Shown here one piece after another: positions 34,982-43,458 of a stretch of 64,000 nt of DNA; the stretch's first letter is position 1; every line of letters begins with the position of its first letter. The stretch lies in the NCBI GenBank assembly GCA_020635565.1, contig JACJZN010000006.1, positions 620,001 through 684,000 of the forward strand, given 5' to 3'. The position numbers and the translations under genes are program-made. Under the pieces are notes generated by a model that worked only from the letters and a program-made list of their open reading frames with translations, was not told the DNA's origin and ran no database searches. Origin of the DNA: Flavobacteriales bacterium (GTDB lineage Bacteria; Bacteroidota; Bacteroidia; Flavobacteriales_D; Parvicellaceae).

Positions 34982-36033
34982 TTAATCCCTTCACTTTTTA
35001 GCCATTTATGGTACTCTGCAGCATACACATCGTGCTGACTCAATGTTTTAGAAAAATTATGATATCCTGAATATTCTGGCTTAGCACACATGTACATATA
35101 ATCGTGCTTTTCATAATTTAACACCGCATCGATCGTTTGAGGTTCAGGAAACGAGATAGGTCCCGGTGGCAATCCACCATAGATATAGGTATTGTAAGGA
35201 GAATCATATTCCAAATGCTTAAATAACAGTCTTTTAATCGAAGGATCTCCGATCGCATACTTTACGGTTGGATCTGCCTGAAGTAACCATCCCTTTTTCA
35301 ACCTATTCAAGTACAAACCTGCTATTTTTGGTTGCTCATCAAATTTCACCTTCTGTTCTTCATAAACAATAGAAGCTAAAATAGTGATCTCCGATTGTGA
35401 ATAACCAATTTCCGCTGCTTTCCCTTTTCTCTCCTCATTCCAGAAAGATTTATAATAATTCTTTAATTTGTCAAGCATTTCCTCCTTGGTAATATCCTTG
35501 AAAACCTCAAATTTTATCGGAATAAAAAAAGTAGAATACGATGTTTCGTTAAATCCAAGAGAGGAAATAGTTGATGGATCCAAAAGATAGTTTGTCAATT
35601 CAGCAGAATCCAAATCAATATTCCTAGTCAATTTTCCTGCGATCTCTTCAATAGAGTTTACATTATTATACTCAACATAAACCGTATTTAGAGCGTTATT
35701 ATTCTGAAATATTATATTGTTTAACAGATCATTATAAGTCTTCCACTTCTCCTTTTCTACTTTCAGCTCACTTATTTCAATTATCAAAGACTCCTGATCT
35801 TTCATTTTAGCAAGTAAAACAAGATCTTCACTATTTTCAATCACTTCTTTTTCCTCTAAAAGTTCAGCAAGTTGTTGAATCGATATACCTGACTCAAATT
35901 TAATTTTCGAGATTTCTAGTTGAGATGCATTAGTTGACTTATCCTTGATATTGTAAGCTTTCAGATAGGGATACGCAATATAGGCTACCACTCCCAAAAC
36001 TGCCACGACTACAAGCAGAATTATTCTCTTCAT
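34978..36033 (-). CDS. mltG: Endolytic murein transglycosylase MltG
   Basis: 351 residues. One N-terminal membrane anchor (IILLVVVAVLGVVAYIAYPYL) is followed by a LysM-like subdomain and the YceG/MltG catalytic domain with ILASIVYEEQ, the segment holding the catalytic glutamate. IAGLYLNRLKKGWLLQADPTVKYAIG and YNTYIYGGLPPGPIS complete the family pattern. It cuts nascent glycan strands and sets their length. It follows the HD-domain gene by one base and precedes the 116-aa secreted protein. Confidence 0.95.
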   Translation of the reverse strand: MKRIILLVVVAVLGVVAYIAYPYLKAYNIKDKSTNASQLEISKIKFESGISIQQLAELLEEKEVIENSEDLVLLAKMKDQESLIIEISELKVEKEKWKTYNDLLNNIIFQNNNALNTVYVEYNNVNSIEEIAGKLTRNIDLDSAELTNYLLDPSTISSLGFNETSYSTFFIPIKFEVFKDITKEEMLDKLKNYYKSFWNEERKGKAAEIGYSQSEITILASIVYEEQKVKFDEQPKIAGLYLNRLKKGWLLQADPTVKYAIGDPSIKRLLFKHLEYDSPYNTYIYGGLPPGPISFPEPQTIDAVLNYEKHDYMYMCAKPEYSGYHNFSKTLSQHDVYAAEYHKWLKSEGIK

Positions 36034-36034
36034 C

Positions 36035-36631
36035 CTAAGCGTTTACCAGATTCTTAAGTTGTTCTTTCAAGATAGCAATACGGTGTTCTTTCTTTGGTTG
36101 TCTGGTAGCTAAAGCTGTTTCCGTATAGTATTTGTGATTATTCTCCAGATACTTGATCTGTTTAGAAAGCCAGATTTCATCTGAATATTCCCCTTCATAA
36201 ACTGCCAATTCCTTTCTTAAACTGACCGCTATCTTTTGATAATCATGACGTCCAAAATAATCATGATCCGCATCACACATGATCTTCTCTAAATTGGTCA
36301 CAGGTTCTATATGATGGGATGTTGCCATAATAATCCCCTCAATTTTATCTAGATGCTCAGGCGAATACCCAAAGTCAGGAAGCGTTTGACGAGCCATTTT
36401 TACGGCCACAGCTTCATTATGCTCATAACGATAAATATATCCGGCATCATGATAATAGGCTGCCGTTAATAACAGAAAAAAATCGGCATTGTTCAATTTC
36501 TCTGCAACCGATAACGAATGTACACTCTTAACCACATCAAAGGTATGATGAGCTCCATGATAGTACAAATCTCTTGGAAGTTCTTTCACCAACCTTCCAA
36601 CGATGTAATCTTTAGCCTCAGAGAAATCCAT
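36035..36631 (-). CDS. HD-domain phosphohydrolase-like protein
   Basis: 198 residues from the ATG at 36631; a longer in-frame start at 36676 is less likely because a promoter-like TAATTTCG lies between the two. Metal ligands of the HD superfamily are visible: His in YYHGAHHTFDVV, the His-Asp pair in AAYYHDAGYI, His in HNEAVAVKMA and a later CDADHDYFG. Such proteins hydrolyse phosphoesters or nucleotides; the substrate is unknown. It leads the operon with mltG. Confidence 0.85.
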   Translation of the reverse strand: MDFSEAKDYIVGRLVKELPRDLYYHGAHHTFDVVKSVHSLSVAEKLNNADFFLLLTAAYYHDAGYIYRYEHNEAVAVKMARQTLPDFGYSPEHLDKIEGIIMATSHHIEPVTNLEKIMCDADHDYFGRHDYQKIAVSLRKELAVYEGEYSDEIWLSKQIKYLENNHKYYTETALATRQPKKEHRIAILKEQLKNLVNA

Positions 36632-36636
36632 AATTT

Positions 36637-36644
36637 CGAAATTA
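36637..36644 (-). promoter_or_regulatory. Variant -7 element (TAnnTTCG) for the HD-domain gene
   Basis: TAATTTCG on the minus strand, one mismatch to TAnnTTTG, five bases before the ATG at 36631. Confidence 0.35.
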
Positions 36645-36704
36645 GTTATAAAAAACGACTTATTGCACTTTTTCACATAAATTTAGCCTATGTGTAAATA
36701 ACTT

Positions 36705-36712
36705 TATTTTTG
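36705..36712 (+). promoter_or_regulatory. Candidate -7 promoter element for ribD
   Basis: TATTTTTG, an exact TAnnTTTG match, ends nine bases before the ribD ATG. The TTG of this element would itself be the longer in-frame start, so the ATG at 36722 is preferred. No FMN-riboswitch-like leader fits in this space. Confidence 0.55.
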
Positions 36713-36721
36713 CCAATAATT

Positions 36722-37732
36722 ATGCCGAATACACAAGAGGATCAAAAGTACATGCTTCGCTGTTTGGAGTTGGCCGAATTGGGCAAACAATTCGTATCTC
36801 CCAACCCAATGGTTGGAGCAGTTCTGGTATACAACAACAGGATTATTGGAGAAGGTTATCACCAGAAATTTGGTGCAGCTCACGCAGAAGTTAATGCCAT
36901 CAACAGCGTTAGTGAAGAAGATCAACATCTGATAAATTCAAGTACACTTTATGTAAGTTTAGAACCATGCAGCCATCATGGTAAAACACCTCCTTGTAGT
37001 GATTTGATAGTTCGCTCGAATATACCCAGAGTAGTAATTGGTTGTATTGACACATATAGTGAAGTTGCTGGAAGAGGAATTGAAAAATTGAAGACCAATG
37101 GAGTCGATGTTTCAGTTGGAATTATGGAAAATGAAGCGCGTTACCTGAACAGAAGATTTTTCACTTTCCATGAAAAAATGAGGCCTTATATCATATTGAA
37201 ATGGGCTCAATCCAAAGATGGATTCATTGATAAGATCCGTGAAAAACAAACTCCTCATATTAACTGGATTACAGAAGCCGAGACGCAACAATTGACTCAT
37301 CATTGGAGGGCCGAAGAAGATGCCATTTTGGTGGGACATCAAACTGTTCTCAACGACAATCCTTCTTTGACGGTTCGCAGCGCTTATGGTAAAAACCCAG
37401 TTCGAATTGTATTGTCAGGAGATTCAGCCAATTTTCCCAAAAACACTAATTTGATTCATGGTGATGCGCCAACTTATTTCTTTGATCCAAGGACCAATTC
37501 ATTGGAAGAGATCATGAACGAACTCTACAAAAAAAACATCCAATCGTTGATCGTAGAAGGAGGAAAAAAAACTCTGGAGACATTTTTAAGTCAAGGGCTT
37601 TGGGATGAAGTAAGAATACTCAAAGGAGCGCTTGAATTCAAAGAAGGAATAAAAGCTCCAGAAGTTGAAGGAATCTTAAAGAATCAATTTAATTTTGGGA
37701 ACGATTTTATTGAATTAATAGTAAATGATTGA
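36722..37732 (+). CDS. ribD: Bifunctional riboflavin deaminase/reductase RibD
   Basis: 336 residues. The N-terminal deaminase has His54-Ala-Glu56 and the zinc cysteines Cys83 (EPCSHHGKTPPC) and Cys92. The C-terminal reductase domain (about 145-336) has ILKWAQSKDGFI, NWITEAETQ and the VEGGKKTLETFL segment. It performs the second and third steps of riboflavin synthesis. It opens an operon with an EamA transporter and a YigZ protein, all overlapping or touching. Confidence 0.96.
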   Translation: MPNTQEDQKYMLRCLELAELGKQFVSPNPMVGAVLVYNNRIIGEGYHQKFGAAHAEVNAINSVSEEDQHLINSSTLYVSLEPCSHHGKTPPCSDLIVRSNIPRVVIGCIDTYSEVAGRGIEKLKTNGVDVSVGIMENEARYLNRRFFTFHEKMRPYIILKWAQSKDGFIDKIREKQTPHINWITEAETQQLTHHWRAEEDAILVGHQTVLNDNPSLTVRSAYGKNPVRIVLSGDSANFPKNTNLIHGDAPTYFFDPRTNSLEEIMNELYKKNIQSLIVEGGKKTLETFLSQGLWDEVRILKGALEFKEGIKAPEVEGILKNQFNFGNDFIELIVND

Positions 37733-38612
37733 TCTGCTAATAACCATTGGACTGTTTAACATAGTTGTAATTCTGTTCAAACTTTTCCCGAAATACAAGG
37801 TAGATAATCTTCAAGCGCTGATTTTCAACTATATTACTGCTGCGTCTTTGGGAGTCTTTATGTTCTATTCTAAAGGTGGTAGTTTGTCCATTACAGGTAT
37901 TGTAAATGCCAATTGGTTTCTACATTCCATTGCTATTGGTGTTCTTTTTATTGTGGTCTTCAATTTCTATGCTTTCGGTACTCAGAAGGTAGGTGTTGCC
38001 ATATCGACAGTGGCTAATAAAATGTCAATGATCTTTCCAACAATTGCAGGGTTAGTTCTGTATGCTGAGACCAATTTCATGATTTACAAGGTACTAGGAT
38101 TTATTTTTGCCATTGTTGGCATTTATCTCACCTCAACAAAAAATGGCAAACTTTCCTTTGACAAAAAACATATTTGGATCATTCTAGCCATATTTGTTGG
38201 ACAAGGAATTGCCGACATTTTATTTGGAAATTGTTCGAAGCTACCTGGGGCTCAGTCTCAGACTGAATTGATTTTTGTAGTTCTCTTTATAATTGCCGCA
38301 TTGGTTGGATTCATCATGCTAACAGGAAAATCTCTAGGAGGTGGAGCAAAATTTGAAGCGAGAAATATACTTTGGGGGATCGCAGTTGGACTCCCTAACT
38401 ACGGCACTTTATTTTTTATGTTTAGAGCACTACAAACCTCAGGACTTGATCAGTCAGAAGTTTATCCCATTATTAGTATGGGTGCTGTTTTCAGTTCTGC
38501 ATTGATCGGATGGTTACTTTTTAAAGAAAAGCTCAACTCAGGTAATTGGCTCGGAATAGCATTCGCTATTCTCGGTATAGCAATCATCACTTTTGGTAAA
38601 TACATTTATTGA
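37725..38612 (+). CDS. EamA/DMT-family membrane transporter
   Basis: 295 residues, about ten membrane helices in two EamA halves. Marks are the end of the first half (KVLGFIFAIVGIYLTSTKNGK) and of the second (FKEKLNSGNWLGIAFAILGIAIITFGKYIY), the standard 'E-x-x-x-x-x-x-x-G-x-x-L-I-x-x-G' repeat. Substrate unknown; linkage to ribD hints at a flavin precursor or metabolite but proves nothing. It overlaps ribD by eight bases. Confidence 0.87.
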   Translation: MIDLLITIGLFNIVVILFKLFPKYKVDNLQALIFNYITAASLGVFMFYSKGGSLSITGIVNANWFLHSIAIGVLFIVVFNFYAFGTQKVGVAISTVANKMSMIFPTIAGLVLYAETNFMIYKVLGFIFAIVGIYLTSTKNGKLSFDKKHIWIILAIFVGQGIADILFGNCSKLPGAQSQTELIFVVLFIIAALVGFIMLTGKSLGGGAKFEARNILWGIAVGLPNYGTLFFMFRALQTSGLDQSEVYPIISMGAVFSSALIGWLLFKEKLNSGNWLGIAFAILGIAIITFGKYIY

Positions 38613-38613
38613 T

Positions 38614-39210
38614 TTGGAGTTATTCAAAACAGTAAAATATGAATCCGAATATCTCTTCAAAGAAAGAGCGAGCAAGTTTATTGGCTTTATATTCCCCATC
38701 CAATCAGAAGAAGAATTCAAAATAAAACTACAGGAAATTAAAGAAATGCATCCTGGATGCAATCATCACTGCTATGCATTTCGACTTGAACCAGATGGAA
38801 GAACCTATCGATATAGTGATGATGGCGAACCCAATAACTCGGCAGGAAAACCAATATATGGTCAGTTATTATCAGCTGAGATTACCAATGTGGGAGCTAT
38901 CGTAGCTCGCTATTTTGGAGGAACAAAACTAGGAGTAGGAGGATTAATCACGGCATATAAGGAAGCTACTAGATTAGCTATTGAAGAAAATGAAATCATC
39001 ACTACTGAACTAAAGGCTTCATATCAAATCGATTATACCTACGAGCAAACGTCAATGATCAATCAATTAGTTTCCAAATTTGAATTAGAGTTAGTAAATA
39101 CTGAATTTGGAGAATCATGCAGATCGGAGGTCCGGTGCAAACTTAGTCTCAAAATTGCGTTCGAAATCTATTGCAAAGAGATCAACCTAAACTATTCACT
39201 TACCAATTAG
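38614..39210 (+). CDS. YigZ/IMPACT-family protein
   Basis: 198 residues from a TTG at 38614, one base after the EamA stop; another TTG at 38593 would overlap that gene. Family motifs: FKERASKFIGFIFPI, HHCYAFRL, YSDDGEPNNSAGKPI and IVARYFGGTKLGVGGL. A UPF0029/DUF1949-type C-terminal domain follows. IMPACT/YigZ proteins bind nucleic acids or affect translational stress responses; the exact role in bacteria is unsettled. No ATG start is available, which is unusual. The gene converges on and overlaps the next by 11 bases. Confidence 0.88.
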   Translation: MELFKTVKYESEYLFKERASKFIGFIFPIQSEEEFKIKLQEIKEMHPGCNHHCYAFRLEPDGRTYRYSDDGEPNNSAGKPIYGQLLSAEITNVGAIVARYFGGTKLGVGGLITAYKEATRLAIEENEIITTELKASYQIDYTYEQTSMINQLVSKFELELVNTEFGESCRSEVRCKLSLKIAFEIYCKEINLNYSLTN

Positions 39211-40492
39211 AGTCAATCATAATTGATAATCCAAACTGTAGAGCAGGTAATTGAGAAAGTTCATTTTTGATCGAATTAAAAGGTCTGTAAGTAGCATTTA
39301 ATGCCAGTCCATTCGAAACACCCAAACGAGCAAAAAGGACTAATTCATTGTATTTATGCAACCACTTCTCTGAGAATCTAACCCCCTCCAAAGCAACATT
39401 TTTCCTGAAATAAAGCGGTAAGCGATATCCCGCTCCTAAGTCCAGAAATGGACGAGTATACCTTTCAGTAATTGGCATGGTAAAATATTGTCTAAAGAAC
39501 ACATCCATGGTGTAGTAAATCGCAGAATAGTTAGTTCGTTTTACCTCTTTAACACCAATTGAATCGTATTCATTTTGTAAAGAAGTATAGCAAAAATCAA
39601 AGCCATAGGTACCAAACAACTTACTTATACCTAATCGATCACTTTCAATTTCAACTCCACCCTTTCCTCCTAAGTGAAACGACTGAGGAGCATCATTTTT
39701 GCTAAGATCGAACAGATTAGAATTAGAATAAAGGAAATCAAAGACACCTATTGACGATGTTGTAAAAGCAGTGCCAGACCCATTTAATTCTTTTTGATCA
39801 ACATATCCTTCAATATCCGCGTATGTCTTCTGTCCTTTTTTCACTTCAACATCTTCCATTGTCAACACGGTTCTGTTTTCGCCAGTTACAACTTTTATGG
39901 TATAAATTCCAGATGGAACAACTATAAATCTATCAAAACAATAAGCGCAATCATCATTTAACGAACGAATCAACTTCCCATTCTGATAGATAGACATTTC
40001 CCAATAATCGCCCCAGGTATTTATTTGTAAAAATCCAAAACTAGAGCTACAGTAAACATTTTCCTCACCAAAACAAAAATCCTCTTTTAAAACTCCAGCT
40101 TCAAAGGATAGTAGAGACAATTCGCTTGCATATTCATTCACATTAACTCCGCCTTTTGAGAGTAATTTCAAAATTTGCTTTTCGTTGTCCAGAACTTTAG
40201 TCAACACCAAGTTCCCAGAATAATCCAATCGATTTCCTTCTCCAGAATTAGCACAACTAAATCCGCCATCCATGTCCATTGACAAGATAGAGTCAAAGTA
40301 TAATTCACCTTCTTTAATGGAATAGACGGATCTTGTTTCAGTGTAATAGAAACAACTGGCATCTTCCACCTGAGAATCAATGATCAAGAATGGCTCATCG
40401 TCAACATAAAGTAAATTGAATCCCTGTAACTGAGCCGTTATCTTTGAAGAAACAACTAAAAACAGAAAAAACAGAAAATAAAATGCTTTCAT
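39200..40492 (-). CDS. Secreted protein with barrel-like C-terminus, function unknown
   Basis: 430 residues from the ATG at 40492, which gives a clean signal peptide (MKAFYFLFF... to ITAQ); upstream in-frame codons add a polar extension that would disrupt it. The first half has repeated YYTETRSVYS/GELYFD-type strands and several cysteines. The second half looks like an outer-membrane barrel: GTYGFDFCYTSL, YYTMDVFFRQYFTMP, LDLGAGYRLPLYF and a last strand ending in Trp (LSIMIDSNW). No known family recognised. The gene's 3' end overlaps the convergent YigZ gene. Confidence 0.7.
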   Translation of the reverse strand: MKAFYFLFFLFLVVSSKITAQLQGFNLLYVDDEPFLIIDSQVEDASCFYYTETRSVYSIKEGELYFDSILSMDMDGGFSCANSGEGNRLDYSGNLVLTKVLDNEKQILKLLSKGGVNVNEYASELSLLSFEAGVLKEDFCFGEENVYCSSSFGFLQINTWGDYWEMSIYQNGKLIRSLNDDCAYCFDRFIVVPSGIYTIKVVTGENRTVLTMEDVEVKKGQKTYADIEGYVDQKELNGSGTAFTTSSIGVFDFLYSNSNLFDLSKNDAPQSFHLGGKGGVEIESDRLGISKLFGTYGFDFCYTSLQNEYDSIGVKEVKRTNYSAIYYTMDVFFRQYFTMPITERYTRPFLDLGAGYRLPLYFRKNVALEGVRFSEKWLHKYNELVLFARLGVSNGLALNATYRPFNSIKNELSQLPALQFGLSIMIDSNW

Positions 40493-40560
40493 TTTGATTG
40501 ATTTGAGGTTAAAATTAACACATTTCACAAAATCAATCTTCATCTATAACTAAGCGATGA

Positions 40561-40932
40561 TTAATACGAAAGAAGTTCTGCTGTAATCTGCTTATTACCT
40601 AATAATTCGGCTAACTTCTCTTTATCTTCTTCCTTACAGATCAATAGGAATTTACCATTATCCTTCTTACTTTGAATATTAAAGAAGATCCATTTCGCGA
40701 ACTCTTCGGTGATCATTTTTTTTGAATACTTCGGAGCAAAAATGAAATAATCCCTTTTACCGCCTTTTCTTTCAACAACTATTTCAGGTAGATAACTCTT
40801 TGCATTGAATCCTCCAAAAGACATTTTTTCGGGTTCATCAAATCCTTCAATAATACTCTTAATCACTTCTCCCTTTTCAATGGTGATGCCTTCGGCTATT
40901 TTCTTTATTACCTCTAATTCAGACTTCTTCAT
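40561..40932 (-). CDS. Small cytoplasmic protein, function unknown
   Basis: 123 residues, no signal peptide or membrane segment. An acidic/lysine-rich helix (about 1-30) is followed by a mixed beta region, PEIVVERKGGKRDYFIFAP, then FAKWIFFNIQ and KFLLICKEEDKEKLAELLG. The E-x-K spacing in 'EIVVERK' vaguely recalls nuclease cores, but the size and remaining residues do not support that. I do not recognise the family. Confidence 0.6.
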   Translation of the reverse strand: MKKSELEVIKKIAEGITIEKGEVIKSIIEGFDEPEKMSFGGFNAKSYLPEIVVERKGGKRDYFIFAPKYSKKMITEEFAKWIFFNIQSKKDNGKFLLICKEEDKEKLAELLGNKQITAELLSY

Positions 40933-40979
40933 AATCTTTTAATCTGTACTTCCTATTAAGGAGTATTTATTACTTCTCG

Positions 40980-40987
40980 CAAAAGTA
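40980..40987 (-). promoter_or_regulatory. Candidate -7 promoter element for the 123-aa gene
   Basis: TACTTTTG on the minus strand, an exact TAnnTTTG match, 47 bases before the start. Between it and the gene lies an imperfect palindrome (ACTTCCTATTAAGGAGT, 40948-40964) that could be an operator. Confidence 0.45.
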
Positions 40988-41131
40988 TCAATAGGGATAT
41001 CAGTCATCTAAATTACGATGGATTGTTTGTTTGTCTCGCCTCGAATCCCTCTACTTGCGTCTCACTAAATACAAATATGGACTTTTTTTCGAAAAATGCA
41101 ATTCTATATGGACTTTAATATGATCTACATC

Positions 41132-41139
41132 TATCTTTG
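41132..41139 (+). promoter_or_regulatory. Candidate -7 promoter element for ruvX
   Basis: TATCTTTG, an exact TAnnTTTG match, with only four bases before the ruvX ATG. Transcription would start at or inside the first codons. No -33 box at the usual distance. Confidence 0.5.
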
Positions 41140-41143
41140 TTCC

Positions 41144-41569
41144 ATGTCAAAGATCTTGGCCATAGACTACGGAACAAAAAGAGTTGGAATAGCTGTCACT
41201 GATGATTTACAGATCATTGCAAGTGGCTTAACCACCGTTCACTCTTCTGAATTAGTTACTTTTTTAGAGGCTTACTTCAAACAAAACAATGTTGAGGCAA
41301 TCGTAGTAGGAATGCCAAAGACTTTACAAAATGAACGTGCGGACAGCACGAAAGAAGTAGAAAAAATAGTGACTCATCTCACTAGAAAATTTCCAGCCAT
41401 TAGGATCGAAACTATTGATGAGCGTTTTACCTCTTCTCTGGCCAGTAAGGCTATTCTACAAAGTGGATTAAAAAAGAAACAACGCAAAGACAAATCGCTT
41501 ATTGATGAAGTTAGTGCTACCATCATTTTACAGGACTATTTACAACAGAAAACAAATGGATTCAGATAA
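41144..41569 (+). CDS. ruvX: Holliday junction resolvase-like RuvX (YqgF)
   Basis: 141 residues from the ATG at 41144; a longer frame from 41096 includes the promoter element and adds 16 unlikely residues. The RNase H-like fold shows catalytic Asp in ILAIDYGTKRVGIAV, then VVGMPKTLQNERADSTKEV, ETIDERFTS and the final acidic residue in KDKSLIDEVSATIIL. It is implicated in rRNA 5'-end processing or recombination. It overlaps the DUF423 gene by 14 bases. Confidence 0.94.
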   Translation: MSKILAIDYGTKRVGIAVTDDLQIIASGLTTVHSSELVTFLEAYFKQNNVEAIVVGMPKTLQNERADSTKEVEKIVTHLTRKFPAIRIETIDERFTSSLASKAILQSGLKKKQRKDKSLIDEVSATIILQDYLQQKTNGFR

Positions 41570-41987
41570 TCAACTTATTAGAAAATCTTATCTCATCTAT
41601 GCCATTATTTTGATAACCACGGGGGTATCATTGGGAGCAATTGGAGCGCATGGCTTAGAGAAATTAGTTGAGGATGGTGTGCTTGAAGCAAAGAATGTGA
41701 CCAGTTGGAAAACGGGAGTTCTTTACCAGCTATTAATGGCCGGAGGAATTATATTAATGATCTTATTAGAAGGTTTTTATAGATTAAATTCTTTGAAGGT
41801 TCCTCTTTTGATTCTATCTATAGGAGTTACTTTATTCTCCTTCAGTATATACATTCTGGTATTGAATCACATGTGGGATATAAGTATTCTAAAAAAAATA
41901 ATGATTCCGCTTACTCCAACCGGTGGCATTTTAATGATCACTGCTTGGGTGATCTTTCTACTTAAGATCGTTACTCATAAGAAGTAA
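41556..41987 (+). CDS. DUF423-family membrane protein
   Basis: 143 residues from the ATG at 41556, inside the 3' end of ruvX. Four membrane segments, with the family's N-terminal GVSLGAIGAHGLEKL and VTSWKTGVLYQLLMAGGIILM and the C-terminal TPTGGILMITAWVIFLLK. YgdD/DUF423 proteins are small inner-membrane proteins of unknown function. It almost abuts the convergent metallopeptidase gene. Confidence 0.9.
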   Translation: MDSDNQLIRKSYLIYAIILITTGVSLGAIGAHGLEKLVEDGVLEAKNVTSWKTGVLYQLLMAGGIILMILLEGFYRLNSLKVPLLILSIGVTLFSFSIYILVLNHMWDISILKKIMIPLTPTGGILMITAWVIFLLKIVTHKK

Positions 41988-41989
41988 TC

Positions 41990-42655
41990 CTATTGAATTG
42001 GCAATCCTATCTTCTTGCGACAATCATCGCAAAGGTGTAGCTCAACGTTGTCAATCGTTTTAATTGTCTCTGCAGCATCCTGCATGATACAATCTTTATT
42101 TGGACAATGTGGAAGTCCGAAGTTATGTCCTAATTCATGACAGGAAACTTTCTTTAATCGAAGGATAAAATTTTCTACTGTTGTTCCCTTTTTCAATCGA
42201 TGAGTAGAGACAATACATGATTTACCAGGACAGAATCCTAAACCATATATCCCCCAATCTTTGTATTTATATTCAGGTGATTTAATTGATCGAGAGGAAT
42301 AATCCGAATATTTTGTGGTGGAAATATCTTCATCTATCAAGCCTACTACATAATCAACTTGGTCGTGTTTTGGATAGATTGAATCCCTAAGATATCGGAT
42401 CAACGAATCTGCTCTAAACCTAGGTGATTTGATATTGACAAAAGTGTAATCGGGAATTTTAATGGAAGGAACTGTATAAGCCTGTACACCATAAACCTCT
42501 TTAAAAGTTAATAATACAGTATCTACCAGATCTTTTTCCATACCCTCAAATGGCTGAACAAGCACCGTAGTTTCCGCATCCACCTGATCTACAGACTTGA
42601 AGCAACTTGTAAGAGAAGAACTAAATATTATTAACAGAACAATATGTTTCATCAT
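41990..42655 (-). CDS. Lipoprotein archaemetzincin (zinc metallopeptidase)
   Basis: 221 residues from the ATG pair at 42655/42652. A lipoprotein signal peptide (MMKHIVLLII..., lipobox LTSC, Cys18) is followed by a catalytic domain carrying the complete archaemetzincin signature: HELGHNFGLPH, directly followed by Cys-x4-Cys-x-Met, then 17 residues and CDDC. The histidines bind catalytic zinc and the four cysteines a second zinc. Archaemetzincins I know of are predicted cytosolic; this one should be exported and lipid-anchored. An FCPGKSC segment earlier adds two more cysteines. The target is unknown. Confidence 0.88.
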   Translation of the reverse strand: MMKHIVLLIIFSSSLTSCFKSVDQVDAETTVLVQPFEGMEKDLVDTVLLTFKEVYGVQAYTVPSIKIPDYTFVNIKSPRFRADSLIRYLRDSIYPKHDQVDYVVGLIDEDISTTKYSDYSSRSIKSPEYKYKDWGIYGLGFCPGKSCIVSTHRLKKGTTVENFILRLKKVSCHELGHNFGLPHCPNKDCIMQDAAETIKTIDNVELHLCDDCRKKIGLPIQ

Positions 42656-42714
42656 GGACCTTTCATTTACAATAAATTTAATCAGAACCACGTTTCAGGA
42701 CAAAACCGTTTATT

Positions 42715-43458
42715 ATGCGCACCATCTATTCAATTATCTGCTCGATTCTGCTTTTAGCAATTTCTACGAGAACTTATTCTCAAGATATTATCATCACCAA
42801 TGATCATGACACTTTGGAAGCTAAGGTTCTTACCATTTCCGAGTCTATAACTTCCTATAAACTCAATAGTTACCTTGAAGGGCCAACTTACGAATTAAGC
42901 AACAAAAGAATCAATAGAATAATCTATTCTAACGGAGAAGAATTTAGTTTTGACAATGGAAGTCCACAAGGATCACCAGTATATAACCAATACAAAAACA
43001 GCATTGAGCTCGTTGCTTCCGAATTAACCATGTTAAGAGGAAGTTTAGCCTATTCACGATTTATTTCAAAGAATTTTGAGATTCGAGCTGGTGCAAGTTT
43101 TTCATTTGTGGATGTCACGGAGAGTTACGGTAATAATTTTGAAAATTTTGGAGATCTTCAACTCAATTATCACCCGTTCTCATTCAGACAGGTGGACTAT
43201 TATATTGGTCTAAGGGGAAGAATTGGAAATTCAAGAACTTACAATTACTTACCATATTATTACTACGATGAATACTATTACCCTTCCTACTCGAATAAAG
43301 TTGCAGGAACAATTGGAATGATCAATGGGATCAGGTTCAATTTCACTCAGCGTTTTGCTATAAACACTGCCCTTTCTTTGGAAACCTACATCGTTGAAGC
43401 AAATGGCGCTACTATGCCGCTTGTGAGTGGAGTCTTTGGAGCTTGCTACAAATTCTAA
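42715..43458 (+). CDS. Secreted/outer-membrane protein, function unknown
   Basis: 247 residues. The signal peptide ends at TYSQ. A first domain, DIIITNDHDTLEAKVLTISE with INRIIYSNGEEF, resembles the start of several Bacteroidota secreted proteins that begin 'D-x-I-x-x-x-D-G-x-x-I-x-A'. The rest looks like a beta-barrel: EIRAGASFSFVDV, QVDYYIGLRGRIG and INGIRFNFTQRFAINTALSL, ending FGACYKF. A Tyr-rich loop lies near residues 177-195. It overlaps the convergent ABC gene by four bases. Confidence 0.72.
   Translation: MRTIYSIICSILLLAISTRTYSQDIIITNDHDTLEAKVLTISESITSYKLNSYLEGPTYELSNKRINRIIYSNGEEFSFDNGSPQGSPVYNQYKNSIELVASELTMLRGSLAYSRFISKNFEIRAGASFSFVDVTESYGNNFENFGDLQLNYHPFSFRQVDYYIGLRGRIGNSRTYNYLPYYYYDEYYYPSYSNKVAGTIGMINGIRFNFTQRFAINTALSLETYIVEANGATMPLVSGVFGACYKF

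Noticed and set aside
36661..36721. FMN riboswitch in front of ribD
   Set aside because: Only about 60 bases separate the divergent genes, and the promoter element ends nine bases before the ATG, leaving no room for the aptamer.
40561..40932. PDDEXK-type nuclease
   Set aside because: A loose E-x-K pattern is present but the Asp and the surrounding strand order of that fold are not, and the protein is too short.
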